Assembly: GCF_000381885.1 (NCBI RefSeq)
Contig: NZ_KB907227.1
Coordinates: 53,482 to 117,481 of the forward strand
Direction: 5' to 3'
DNA length: 64,000 nucleotides
From: Actinomadura atramentaria DSM 43919
Lineage (GTDB): Bacteria; Actinomycetota; Actinomycetes; Streptosporangiales; Streptosporangiaceae
Shown here piece after piece: positions 23,989 to 31,656 of the stretch. The first letter of the stretch is position 1. Each line of letters begins with the position of its first letter. The notes under the pieces are model-generated. The model saw only the letters and a list, made by a program, of their open reading frames with translations, made no database searches and was not told where the DNA came from. The translations under genes were made by a program, and so were the position numbers.

Positions 23989-25884
23989 ATGTCCGATGAA
24001 CTCGATCCCGGAGCGGTGCTCCGGGAGGTCGCCGGGCTCGGCGAGCGGGTCGCGGAGCTGCGCCGCGCGGCGGCGATGCCCGCCGCCGACCCGCGGGCGG
24101 CGCTGGACGCCGCCCTCGCCGAACTGGAACTGGCCGTCGAGGCGCTGCAGGCCGCGGGCGCGGAGCGCGCCGCCGTCGGGAACGGCGCGGGCGCGGGCGA
24201 CACCGAGCGCCGCGTGCTGCGGACCGTCTTCCAGGACGCGCCCGTCCCGCTGTTCCTGCTCGACCGCGACAGCGGCGTGCGGCGCGTGAACCGGCAGGCC
24301 GCGACGCTGCTCGGCACGTCGCCCGGGTACGTGTCCGGCAAGCAGTTCACCTCGTTCTGCGACCTGGCGACGCGCGGCCCGCTGCGGTCCCAGCTCGCCG
24401 CGGTCGTCCGGACGGGCCGCCGCTACCGCGTCCGCGTCCGGTTCCTCGGCGGCGACCGGCCGGTGGACGCCGTCGTGACGCTCGCGCGCGTGTGGATCGC
24501 GGGCGAGCCCGACCCGATGGTCATGGCCGTCGCCGGCCCGACGTCCACGCCGACCGGCGACGAGGCCGCCGCCGAGGAGCGCCCCGCCGTCCGCGACGAC
24601 GAGGCCGTCGCCGCGATCAGCCACCGGATGGACGTCCTCGCCGCCGTCGGCGAGATGCTGCTGGACGAGCCGGTGTTCAACGAGACCGTCGCGGTGCGCC
24701 GCTGCGCGCGGCTCCTCGCCGCCGAGCTGGCGGACTGGGCGTTCATCGACCTGGCCGCCGCGGGTCCGGGCGCGCGGCTGGGCGACCTGCGCCGCCAGGT
24801 CGTCGTCGGCCCCGCCGAGGACGAGCACGCGCAGGAGTCCGTCCGCGTCCTGGAGTCCCTGCCGCCCGGCCCGCTGCCGAGCACGGTCTTCGCGACGCAG
24901 CAGGCCGCGCTGCGCCCCCACGTCGAGGACCTCGGCCTGCTCGGCGCGGACGACGCGGGCCAGCCGGTGTGCGGCCGGATCGGCGCGACGACCGTCCTCG
25001 CCGTCCCGATCGAGGACGGCGACCGCTGCCTCGGCACGATCACCCTCGCGGGCGGCGGCGAGAGCGGCCCGTTCGACCTGCACGACCTCGCCGTCGTCGG
25101 CCGGATCGGGCGGCAGCTCGCGCTCGTCATCCGCGCGTCCCGGCTGTACCGCAGGCGCGCCGAGGTCGCCGACAGCCTCCAGGCGAGCCTGCTGCCGAAG
25201 AGCCTCCCGGCCATCCCCGGCGTGGAGCTGGCCGCGCGGTACCTGACGGCGACGCACGGCGCGGAGGTCGGCGGCGACTTCTACGACGTGTTCCGGCTCG
25301 GCCGCGGCTGGGGGCTGGTCCTCGGCGACGTGTGCGGCAAGGGCGAGGACGCGGCGGCCGTCACCGCGTCGGCGCGGCACGGCGTCCGGCTCGCCGCGCG
25401 CTGGCACGACGACCCGGCGGAGGTCCTGGCGAAGGTCAACGCGGCGCTGCTGGACGAGGACCGGTTCGTCACGGCCGTCCTCGCGGGCCTGGAGGTCCGC
25501 GACGACCGGGTCGTGGCGACGCTCGGCATCGCCGGGCACCCCCCGGCGATCGTCGTCCGCGCGGACGGGGTGATCCGGTCGGCGTCGCACGGCGGCGTCC
25601 CGCTCGGCCTGTTCGAGGACTTCACCGCCGGGCACGACACCGTCGAGCTGTTCCCCGGCGACACGCTGTTCCTGCACTCGGACGGCGTCCTGGACGCGTG
25701 CGACGCCGCGCGCGCCGAGTTCGGCCGGGAACGGCTGCTGGAGACGCTCGCCGGGGTCGCGGGCCAGCCGCTCGGCGCGCTGACCGACGCGGTGGAGCGC
25801 GCCCTCCAGGAGTTCTGCGACGGCGACCTGCGCGACGACGTGTCGATGCTCGCGCTGCGCGTATCGCCGCCCGAGCCCCTGTAA
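23989..25884 (+). CDS. PAS-GAF-SpoIIE (PP2C) protein phosphatase
   Basis: 631 aa from ATG 23989, chosen because GGAG lies 7 nt upstream; GTG 23917 gives a 24-residue extension without a ribosome site. Order: a helical N-terminus, PAS (about 75-168; FQDAPVPLFLLDRDSGVRR), GAF (about 205-380) and SpoIIE/PP2C phosphatase (about 388-627). The metal-binding acidic residues are present in VGGDFYDVF, VLGDVCGKG and LHSDGVLDACD. Such enzymes dephosphorylate STAS anti-anti-sigma factors in response to sensor domains; the BldG-like protein at 9961 is a candidate substrate, by inference only. Confidence 0.88.
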   Translation: MSDELDPGAVLREVAGLGERVAELRRAAAMPAADPRAALDAALAELELAVEALQAAGAERAAVGNGAGAGDTERRVLRTVFQDAPVPLFLLDRDSGVRRVNRQAATLLGTSPGYVSGKQFTSFCDLATRGPLRSQLAAVVRTGRRYRVRVRFLGGDRPVDAVVTLARVWIAGEPDPMVMAVAGPTSTPTGDEAAAEERPAVRDDEAVAAISHRMDVLAAVGEMLLDEPVFNETVAVRRCARLLAAELADWAFIDLAAAGPGARLGDLRRQVVVGPAEDEHAQESVRVLESLPPGPLPSTVFATQQAALRPHVEDLGLLGADDAGQPVCGRIGATTVLAVPIEDGDRCLGTITLAGGGESGPFDLHDLAVVGRIGRQLALVIRASRLYRRRAEVADSLQASLLPKSLPAIPGVELAARYLTATHGAEVGGDFYDVFRLGRGWGLVLGDVCGKGEDAAAVTASARHGVRLAARWHDDPAEVLAKVNAALLDEDRFVTAVLAGLEVRDDRVVATLGIAGHPPAIVVRADGVIRSASHGGVPLGLFEDFTAGHDTVELFPGDTLFLHSDGVLDACDAARAEFGRERLLETLAGVAGQPLGALTDAVERALQEFCDGDLRDDVSMLALRVSPPEPL

Positions 25885-25891
25885 AGCACGT

Positions 25892-25920
25892 CCGGCCCGC
25901 CGCGCATTGCGACGGGCCGG
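25892..25920. terminator. Bidirectional hairpin between convergent genes
   Basis: CCGGCCCG (25892-25899) pairs with CGGGCCGG (25913-25920), between the phosphatase stop (25884) and the proS stop (25932). There is no T-run. Confidence 0.5.
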
Positions 25921-25931
25921 GACGGGACGGG

Positions 25932-27380
25932 TCAGTAGGCGCGGCCGAACAGCACCCGCTTGCCGTACGCGGACGGCCGCCCGCACTTCACGCACGCGCC
26001 GGACTCCTCGGGCGCGTCCAGCGGGATGCACCGGGGCGTCGCCGCGGTCTCGGCCTTGATCTCGTCCTCGCAGGCGGCGGCGCCGCAGTGGAACGCCCGC
26101 GCCCAGCCGCCCGAGACCTGCGCGGCGAACGCGTCCCACGCGTCGACGGTCGCGGTGTGCTCCTCGCGGAACGCCTCCGCGCGGGCCAGCAGGAACGCCT
26201 GGAACTCGGCGAGGACGCCGGGCAGCAGCTCGGGCAGCTTGTCGAGCGGGATCTGCTCCTTGCCCTGGCCCTCGACCGTCGGCAGACGGCGCGCGAGCGT
26301 CGCGACCCCGGCCTCGATGTCGCGCATCCCGAGCTCGATGCGGACCGGGACGCCGCGCATCTCCCACTCGTTGAACTTGTAGCCCGGCGACAGGTTCGGC
26401 CGGTTGTCGTCCACGTGGACGCGGACGCCGGTCGCCTTGATCGCCGCGCCGAGCCGCCGCGCCTCGGCGGCGGCCTGCTCGCCCTGCTCCTTGCGGCCGA
26501 TCGGGACGATCACGACCTGGTACGGCGCGAGGCGGGGCGGCAGGACCAGGCCCTTGTCGTCGCCGTGCGTCATGATCACGCCGCCGATCATGCGGGTGCT
26601 CATGCCCCAGGACGTGGTGTGGGCGAGCGTGAGCTTCTCGTCCTCGTCCTGGTACTGGATCTCGAACGCCTTCGCGAAGTTCGTCCCGAGGTAGTGGCTC
26701 GTTCCGGCCTGGAGCGCGCGGCCGTCCCGCATCATCGTCTCGATCGTGTACGTGCGGACCGCCCCGGCGAACCGCTCGCCCGGCGTCTTCTCGCCCGGCA
26801 CGACCGGCATCGCGGCCAGCTCCCGCGCGACGCTCGCGTACGCGTCCAGCGCCCACATCGTCTCGCGCATCGCGTCGGCCTCGTCGACGTGCGCGGTGTG
26901 GCCCTCCTGCCAGAGGAACTCGGTCGTCCGCAGGAACATGCGGGGCCGCATCTCCCACCGGACGACGTTCGCCCACTGGTTCAGCAGCAGCGGCAGGTCG
27001 CGGTGCGAGTCGACCCACTTGGCCATGTACTCGCCGATGACGGTCTCCGACGTCGGCCGGACGACCAGCGGCTCCTCCAGCTCCTTGCCGCCCGCGATGG
27101 TGACGACGGCCAGCTCCGGCGAGAACCCCTCGACGTGCTCGGCCTCCCGCTTGAGGTAGGACTCCGGGATGAACATCGGGAAGCAGGCGTTGTCGTGCCC
27201 CGCCTCCTTGATGCGCCGGTCCAGGTCGGCCTGGAGCAGCTCCCACACCCGGTACCCGTACGGCCGGATGACCATCGTGCCCCGCACCGGCCCCCGGTCG
27301 ACGAGCTGCGACTTGATGACCAGCTCGTTGTACCAGGCGGAGAAATCCTCGCTCTGCGGCGTCACACCTTCTCGACTCAC
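25932..27380 (-). CDS. proS: Prolyl-tRNA synthetase, archaeal/eukaryote-like type without editing domain
   Basis: 482 aa from GTG 27380; the start matches the usual N-terminus (VTPQSEDFSAWYNELV). Class II motifs are clear: VRGTMVIRPYGYRVWE, LVVRPTSETVIGEYMAKW, ANVVRWEMRPRMFLRTTEF (motif 2) and GTSHYLGTNFAK. After the anticodon domain comes the C-terminal zinc-like extension with CGAAACEDEI and CVKCGRPSAYGK, ending in a Tyr, as in the eukaryotic/archaeal ProS form. It charges tRNA-Pro. A second, bacterial-type ProRS lies 1.6 kb away on the other side of a tnpB gene. Confidence 0.95.
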   Translation of the reverse strand: MSREGVTPQSEDFSAWYNELVIKSQLVDRGPVRGTMVIRPYGYRVWELLQADLDRRIKEAGHDNACFPMFIPESYLKREAEHVEGFSPELAVVTIAGGKELEEPLVVRPTSETVIGEYMAKWVDSHRDLPLLLNQWANVVRWEMRPRMFLRTTEFLWQEGHTAHVDEADAMRETMWALDAYASVARELAAMPVVPGEKTPGERFAGAVRTYTIETMMRDGRALQAGTSHYLGTNFAKAFEIQYQDEDEKLTLAHTTSWGMSTRMIGGVIMTHGDDKGLVLPPRLAPYQVVIVPIGRKEQGEQAAAEARRLGAAIKATGVRVHVDDNRPNLSPGYKFNEWEMRGVPVRIELGMRDIEAGVATLARRLPTVEGQGKEQIPLDKLPELLPGVLAEFQAFLLARAEAFREEHTATVDAWDAFAAQVSGGWARAFHCGAAACEDEIKAETAATPRCIPLDAPEESGACVKCGRPSAYGKRVLFGRAY

Positions 27381-27534
27381 ACGGAAGAGGGTATCTGCTG
27401 CGGGAAGTCGCGGTTTCCGGTCAAGGTGGGATCTCCGGAGCGACCGAGAACTCGGCCGGAACCGGACGGCACCGGCGATCCGCCACCCACCCGTGGCGCA
27501 CATCGACCACCCCAGCCCCAACGTTCAGTAATCA

Positions 27535-27546
27535 ATCGATAACGAT
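27535..27546 (+). other. Small inverted repeat, possible left end of the TnpB element
   Basis: ATCG-ATAA-CGAT in an AT-rich patch directly before tnpB. The overlapping TATGCTATCAT (27546-27556) is a plausible -10 region, which would make the tnpB transcript nearly leaderless at GTG 27564. The exact element end cannot be fixed without an empty-site comparison. Confidence 0.35.
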
Positions 27547-27563
27547 ATGCTATCATCGTCCGT

Positions 27564-28940
27564 GTGATCGTCATGCAGGCGTTCCGCTACGCCCTCGACG
27601 TCACCCCGTCGCAGGAGCGTCGGCTGCTGCGTCATGCAGGAGCCGCCCGAGCCGCCTACAACTGGGGTCTCGCACACGTGCGGGCCAACCTCGCCCAACG
27701 GGAGGCCGAGCGCACGTACGGGCTGCCCGAGGATGCATTGACACCGGCGACCTCGTGGTCGATGTACGCGCTGCGCAAGGAATGGAACAAGGCCAAGCAC
27801 CGGGTCGCGCCCTGGTGGGCGGAGTGCTCGAAGGAGGCGTACGCCTCGGGGCTGACCCAACTGGCCGCCGCCCTGGCGAACTGGTCGCGGTCCCGGCACG
27901 GCGACCGCGCCGGGCGCCGAGTCGAATTTCCCAGATTCAAAGCGAAACGGCGCGCGGTGCCCTCGGTTCGTTTCACGACGGGTGCGATCCGATTGGAGGA
28001 CGGCCGACACCATGTCACCCTTCCCGTGGTCGGCACGCTGCGGACGCACGAGTCGACGCGGAAACTCCACCGCCGCATCGCCGCCGGCACCGGACGCATC
28101 CTGTCGGCCACGGTACGACGCGAAACCGGACGATGGTTCGTGTCCTTCACCTGCGAAGTCGATCGCGCGGTCCGCGTTCCGGCGCGACCTGCGGCGATCA
28201 TCGGCGTCGACCTCGGAGTGAAGAAACTTGCCGTCTTCTCCGACGACCGGCCTGACGTGGAGAACACGCGGCGGCTGAAGAAGTCGGCACGTCGACTGCG
28301 CATCGCGTCGCGAAGAGCGTCACGGCGGCAGGGGCCCGACAGGCGCGCAGGCAGGGCTCCTTCCGCGCGTTGGCGGCGAGCGGACGCCTCCCGCGCCCGC
28401 CTCCACCGACGGACGGCGTTTCAACGGAAAGACGCGATCCACAAACTCACCACTTCACTCGCTCGCGAATACGGCGTGATCGTGATCGAGGACCTCAACG
28501 TGGCCGGGATGCTCCGCAACCGCAGACTCTCCGCGGCCCTGTCCGACGCCGCCTTCGGCGAAATACGCCGACAACTCGCCTACAAGACCGCGTGGAACGG
28601 CGGACGTCTGATAATCGCAGATCGGTGGTACCCGAGCAGTAAGACCTGCTCGGCGTGCGGCGTGGTGAAACCCAAGCTACCGCTGCACATCCGGACGTTT
28701 ACCTGTGATTCCTGCGGCCTGGTACTGGACCGGGATCGCAATGCCGCGCTCAATCTAGCGGCTTTGGCGAAACACGTCATCGCCGGGAGTGGCCCGGAGA
28801 TGGAAAACGGGCGTGGAGCCGCCGTCAGACCCGGCCGAGCCGGGCAGGTGGCAGAGAAGCGCCAATCCCGCACCGGCCGACGCCGGATCAGACGGGAATC
28901 TTCGCCCGACAACGGGCGAATCGCCGATATCGAGAAGTAA
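27564..28940 (+). CDS. tnpB: TnpB (IS200/IS605 OrfB family) RNA-guided nuclease
   Basis: 458 aa, longer than the usual ~400. Start GTG 27564 (possibly leaderless) or ATG 27573. The N-terminal wedge/REC-like part has VTPSQERRLLRHAGAARAAYNW; the split RuvC nuclease has Asp in IIGVDLGVKKLAVFS (near 214), Glu in VIVIEDLNVAGM (near 309) and Asp in LDRDRNAALN (near 392); the zinc ribbon is CSACG with CDSCG. All catalytic residues are intact. No tnpA transposase is adjacent, so mobility would need one in trans. The last ~60 residues are basic and overlap a structured 3' region expected for the omega RNA. Codon use is slightly less GC-biased than in the neighbours, consistent with insertion. Confidence 0.9.
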   Translation: MIVMQAFRYALDVTPSQERRLLRHAGAARAAYNWGLAHVRANLAQREAERTYGLPEDALTPATSWSMYALRKEWNKAKHRVAPWWAECSKEAYASGLTQLAAALANWSRSRHGDRAGRRVEFPRFKAKRRAVPSVRFTTGAIRLEDGRHHVTLPVVGTLRTHESTRKLHRRIAAGTGRILSATVRRETGRWFVSFTCEVDRAVRVPARPAAIIGVDLGVKKLAVFSDDRPDVENTRRLKKSARRLRIASRRASRRQGPDRRAGRAPSARWRRADASRARLHRRTAFQRKDAIHKLTTSLAREYGVIVIEDLNVAGMLRNRRLSAALSDAAFGEIRRQLAYKTAWNGGRLIIADRWYPSSKTCSACGVVKPKLPLHIRTFTCDSCGLVLDRDRNAALNLAALAKHVIAGSGPEMENGRGAAVRPGRAGQVAEKRQSRTGRRRIRRESSPDNGRIADIEK

Positions 28941-28945
28941 TCCGG
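28780..28945 (+). ncRNA. Candidate omega (reRNA) guide scaffold at the tnpB 3' end
   Basis: In IS605-type elements the guide RNA derives from the 3' end of tnpB plus the right end. Here the region contains two clean hairpins: CCCGGC-CGA-GCCGGG (28830-28844) and TTCGCCCG-ACAA-CGGGCGAA (28901-28920). The latter lies 20 nt before the tnpB stop and could also be the right-end hairpin. The boundaries are approximate and expression is not shown. Confidence 0.35.
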
Positions 28946-28981
28946 CGAACGGTACTCACTCCCGGCACGTCGGTGGTGAGG

Positions 28982-28995
28982 CGCGGTGGACCGCG
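28982..28995. promoter_or_regulatory. Palindrome just upstream of the second proS
   Basis: CGCGGT-GG-ACCGCG, a 6-2-6 inverted repeat 13 nt before the ATG of the bacterial-type proS. It could be an operator or a leader hairpin; no regulator is identified. Confidence 0.3.
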
Positions 28996-29008
28996 TTAGC
29001 CTTCGCGA

Positions 29009-30703
29009 ATGCGCTGGTCCCAGTTGTTCGTGCCCACCCTCCGGGAGGACCCCGCCGAGGCCGAGGCGCCCGGCCACCGGCTGCTGCTGCGGGCCGGGTT
29101 CGTCCGGCGGCTCGCGGCGGGGCACTACTCGCTGCTGCCGCTCGCGGTCCGCGTCCGCGCGCGGATCATCGGGATCGTCCGGGAGGAGATGGCGGCGGTC
29201 GGGGCGCAGGAGATGCTGCTGCCCGAGCTGCACCCGGCGGACCCGTGGCGGCGGTCGGGGCGGTGGGACGCGATCGGCGCGGAGATGTTCCGGCTGCGGG
29301 ACCGCCGCGGCGCGGACCTCGCGCTCGGCATGACGCACGAGGAGATCTTCACGCTCGTCGCCGCCGAGCTGGGCAGCTACCGGCGGCTGCCGCAGCAGTG
29401 GTACCAGTTCCAGACGAAGTTCCGGGACGAGCCGCGGCCCCGCGGCGGGCTGCTGCGCACCCGCGAGTTCACGATGAAGGACGCCTATTCCTTCGATCTG
29501 GACGAAGCCGGGCTGGACGCGTCCTACACCGCCTACCGCGAGGCGTACGAGCGGATCTTCGCGCGGCTCGGCATCCCGGCGGTCCCGGTGGACGCGTCGT
29601 CGGGCGCGATGGGCGGCGCGGACTCCACCGAGTTCATGGTGCCCGCCGCGATCGGCGAGGACGTGGTGATCCGCTGCGCGTGCGGGTACGCGGCGAACGT
29701 CGAGAAGGCCGTCTCCGCGCTGGCGGCCGTCGCGGACGAGCCCGGCCCGGACGCGCCCGAGCGGTTCCCGACGCCGGACGTCCGCACCATCGACGACCTC
29801 GCGCGCGACCACGCCGCGCCCGCCGACCGGCAGGTCAAGACGCTGGTGTACGTCCTGGACGGCGCGGTCACGCTCGTCCTGCTGCGCGGCGACCACCCGC
29901 TGAACGAGCAGAAGCTCGCGGACGCCACCGGCGCGGCCGCGCTGCGGGCGGCGACGGCCGAGGAGATCCGCGAAGCGCTCGGGGCGTCGCCGGGCAGCCT
30001 CGGCGCGGTCGGCGTCGCGCTGCCCGTCGTCGCGGACACCGCGCTGCGCGGCCGCCGCTCGATGTTCACCGGGGCGAACGAGGACGGCGTCCACCTGCGC
30101 GGCGTGGACGTCGCCCGCGACATCGCCGTCACCACCTGGGCGGACGTCCGGGAGGTCGCCGCCGGCGAGCCGTGCGCGCGCTGCGGGTCGCCGCTGGCGG
30201 CCGAGAACGCGATCGAGGTCGGGCACATCTTCAAGCTCGGTGACCGGTACGCGGCGGCGCTGGACGCGACGGTCCTGGACCCGTCCGGCGCGCGCCGCCC
30301 GCTGCAGATGGGCAGTTACGGCATCGGGATCGAGCGGGCCCTCGGCGTCCTCGCGGAACTGCACCACGACGACCGGGGCCTGCTGTGGCCGCGCGCCGTC
30401 GCGCCGTTCGCGGTGGCGGTCGTCCCCGCCCAGTCCGACGACCCGGACGTCGCCGCCGCCGCCGAGCGGATCTACGTGGACCTGCGCGCGGCGGACGTCG
30501 ACGCGGTCCTCGACGACCGGCCGGAGCGCCCCGGCGTCAAGTTCCGCGACATGGAGCTGACGGGCATCCCGTTCCGCGTCACGGTCGGCCGCCGGGCGCT
30601 GGCGGAATCGGCGGCGGAGTTCACCACCCGCGCGACATCCGAAACGACCCTGGTCCCGCTCCCGGACGTCGTCGCCCACACCGTGCGCGCCACGAACGGC
30701 TAG
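29009..30703 (+). CDS. proS: Prolyl-tRNA synthetase, bacterial type with INS editing domain
   Basis: 564 aa, the bacterial length. Motif 1-2 region: LRAGFVRRLAAGHYSLLPL, GMTHEEIFTLVAAELGSYR, KFRDEPRPRGGLLRTREF, MKDAYSFDLDEAGL. The inserted editing domain spans about residues 230-400 with VKTLVYVLDGAVTLVLLRGDH, whose Lys corresponds to the editing Lys of E. coli ProRS. Motif 3 is GSYGIGIERALGVLAE. Catalysis: Pro + ATP + tRNA-Pro to Pro-tRNA, with hydrolysis of mischarged Ala-tRNA-Pro. The stop codon shares the sequence CTAG with the stop of the convergent gene. There is no strong ribosome site, so the start may be leaderless. Confidence 0.95.
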   Translation: MRWSQLFVPTLREDPAEAEAPGHRLLLRAGFVRRLAAGHYSLLPLAVRVRARIIGIVREEMAAVGAQEMLLPELHPADPWRRSGRWDAIGAEMFRLRDRRGADLALGMTHEEIFTLVAAELGSYRRLPQQWYQFQTKFRDEPRPRGGLLRTREFTMKDAYSFDLDEAGLDASYTAYREAYERIFARLGIPAVPVDASSGAMGGADSTEFMVPAAIGEDVVIRCACGYAANVEKAVSALAAVADEPGPDAPERFPTPDVRTIDDLARDHAAPADRQVKTLVYVLDGAVTLVLLRGDHPLNEQKLADATGAAALRAATAEEIREALGASPGSLGAVGVALPVVADTALRGRRSMFTGANEDGVHLRGVDVARDIAVTTWADVREVAAGEPCARCGSPLAAENAIEVGHIFKLGDRYAAALDATVLDPSGARRPLQMGSYGIGIERALGVLAELHHDDRGLLWPRAVAPFAVAVVPAQSDDPDVAAAAERIYVDLRAADVDAVLDDRPERPGVKFRDMELTGIPFRVTVGRRALAESAAEFTTRATSETTLVPLPDVVAHTVRATNG

Positions 30704-31614
30704 CCCTCGACCGCGAGCACGACCGGCCGCCGTGCGTCCAGGAACAACTTCGCCCGGGCCTGCCGCCCGAGCCCGGCGGTGCTGGAGTCCTTGACCTCGT
30801 CGTCCCGCAGGTGGACGGTCGCGTCGGGGAACGCCACGAGCCATCCGCCGCCGTCGGGCAGCCGGGTGACGGTGAAGCGCCGCGGATCGCGCTCGGCCGT
30901 GCCGAACGCCCGCAGCGCACCCTCGACCTCGCCGGGTGTCGCTCCGCCGACCGGCACGACGGTCCCGTGCCGCAGGAACGCCCGTCCCACCCCCGGCCCG
31001 CCCGCCGCGCGCCGCGCCGCGTCGGGGACGGTCGGCGCGGGCGTCATCGGGCGCAGCGCGTCGGTGCCCCGCTCGCGCCGCCGGCGCAGCAGGGCCTGCA
31101 CGAGGCTCACGGCGCCGAAGACGAACCACACCCGCAGGACCCAGCCGAGGAACTCCTTCATGAGCGGCCGCTGGTAGTCCACCTGGACGAGCAGCGGCAG
31201 CGACGGCGTCTCGTCGCACTCGATCGCGACGTAGGCGTCCGCGTCCGGCCGGAACGCGCCGACCCACCGGTACCCGGTCGGCCCGCCGTCGCGGTCGCCG
31301 AACGCGGGGTCGAGGCGGAGGTGCTTCACCTTCCCGTCCGACGCGGCGGAGAAGCAGTCCTGCGGGTGGGGAACGCCTTCCCGGACCCAGAGCCGGTAGC
31401 GGTAGCCCGCGCCGATGTCGAGGGTCGGGCGCGGGTCCGCCTTGCCGGAGTCCGTCGAGACGGCGCCGGTCGTCGGCGGGCCGGACAGCGCGCCGGTGGC
31501 CAGCAGCACCAGTCCGAAGACGGCCCAGGCCGCGAGGATGGCGAGCGGAATGGCGAGAATACCGGCCGATGTCCGACGTGATCGCTGATACCGAAAAGAG
31601 ATGTTTCCTACCAC
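30700..31614 (-). CDS. Two-TM membrane protein of unknown function
   Basis: About 304 aa from GTG 31614 (other starts are possible; the ribosome site is weak). The first membrane segment is near residues 17-42 (AGILAIPLAILAAWAVFG), followed by an extracytoplasmic domain of about 115 residues with two Cys (PQDCFSAASDGK, AIECDETPSL). A second membrane segment (WVLRVWFVFGAVSLVQALL) and a cytoplasmic C-terminal domain follow. No family is recognised. It is divergent by 42 bp from the M16-fusion gene and converges on proS with overlapping stop codons. Confidence 0.6.
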   Translation of the reverse strand: MVGNISFRYQRSRRTSAGILAIPLAILAAWAVFGLVLLATGALSGPPTTGAVSTDSGKADPRPTLDIGAGYRYRLWVREGVPHPQDCFSAASDGKVKHLRLDPAFGDRDGGPTGYRWVGAFRPDADAYVAIECDETPSLPLLVQVDYQRPLMKEFLGWVLRVWFVFGAVSLVQALLRRRRERGTDALRPMTPAPTVPDAARRAAGGPGVGRAFLRHGTVVPVGGATPGEVEGALRAFGTAERDPRRFTVTRLPDGGGWLVAFPDATVHLRDDEVKDSSTAGLGRQARAKLFLDARRPVVLAVEG

Positions 31615-31656
31615 CCGCCGATCGTATGATGCCCCGGACCGAAACGGGAGATCATC

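Noticed and set aside
21219..24350. A 1043-aa open frame on the minus strand across the sigma factor, CBS and ANTAR genes.
   Set aside because: The plus-strand frames encode recognisable domains with GC-rich third positions; the minus frame is a GC-bias artefact of low-complexity Arg/Gly sequence.
23806..27246. A 1146-aa minus-strand frame overlapping the phosphatase and proS.
   Set aside because: It runs antisense to the SpoIIE phosphatase and out of frame with proS, and its product is Arg/Ala/Gly/Val-rich without any domain.
27525..28070. A 181-aa minus-strand ORF within tnpB.
   Set aside because: It is antisense to the conserved TnpB N-terminal region and contains no recognisable domain.
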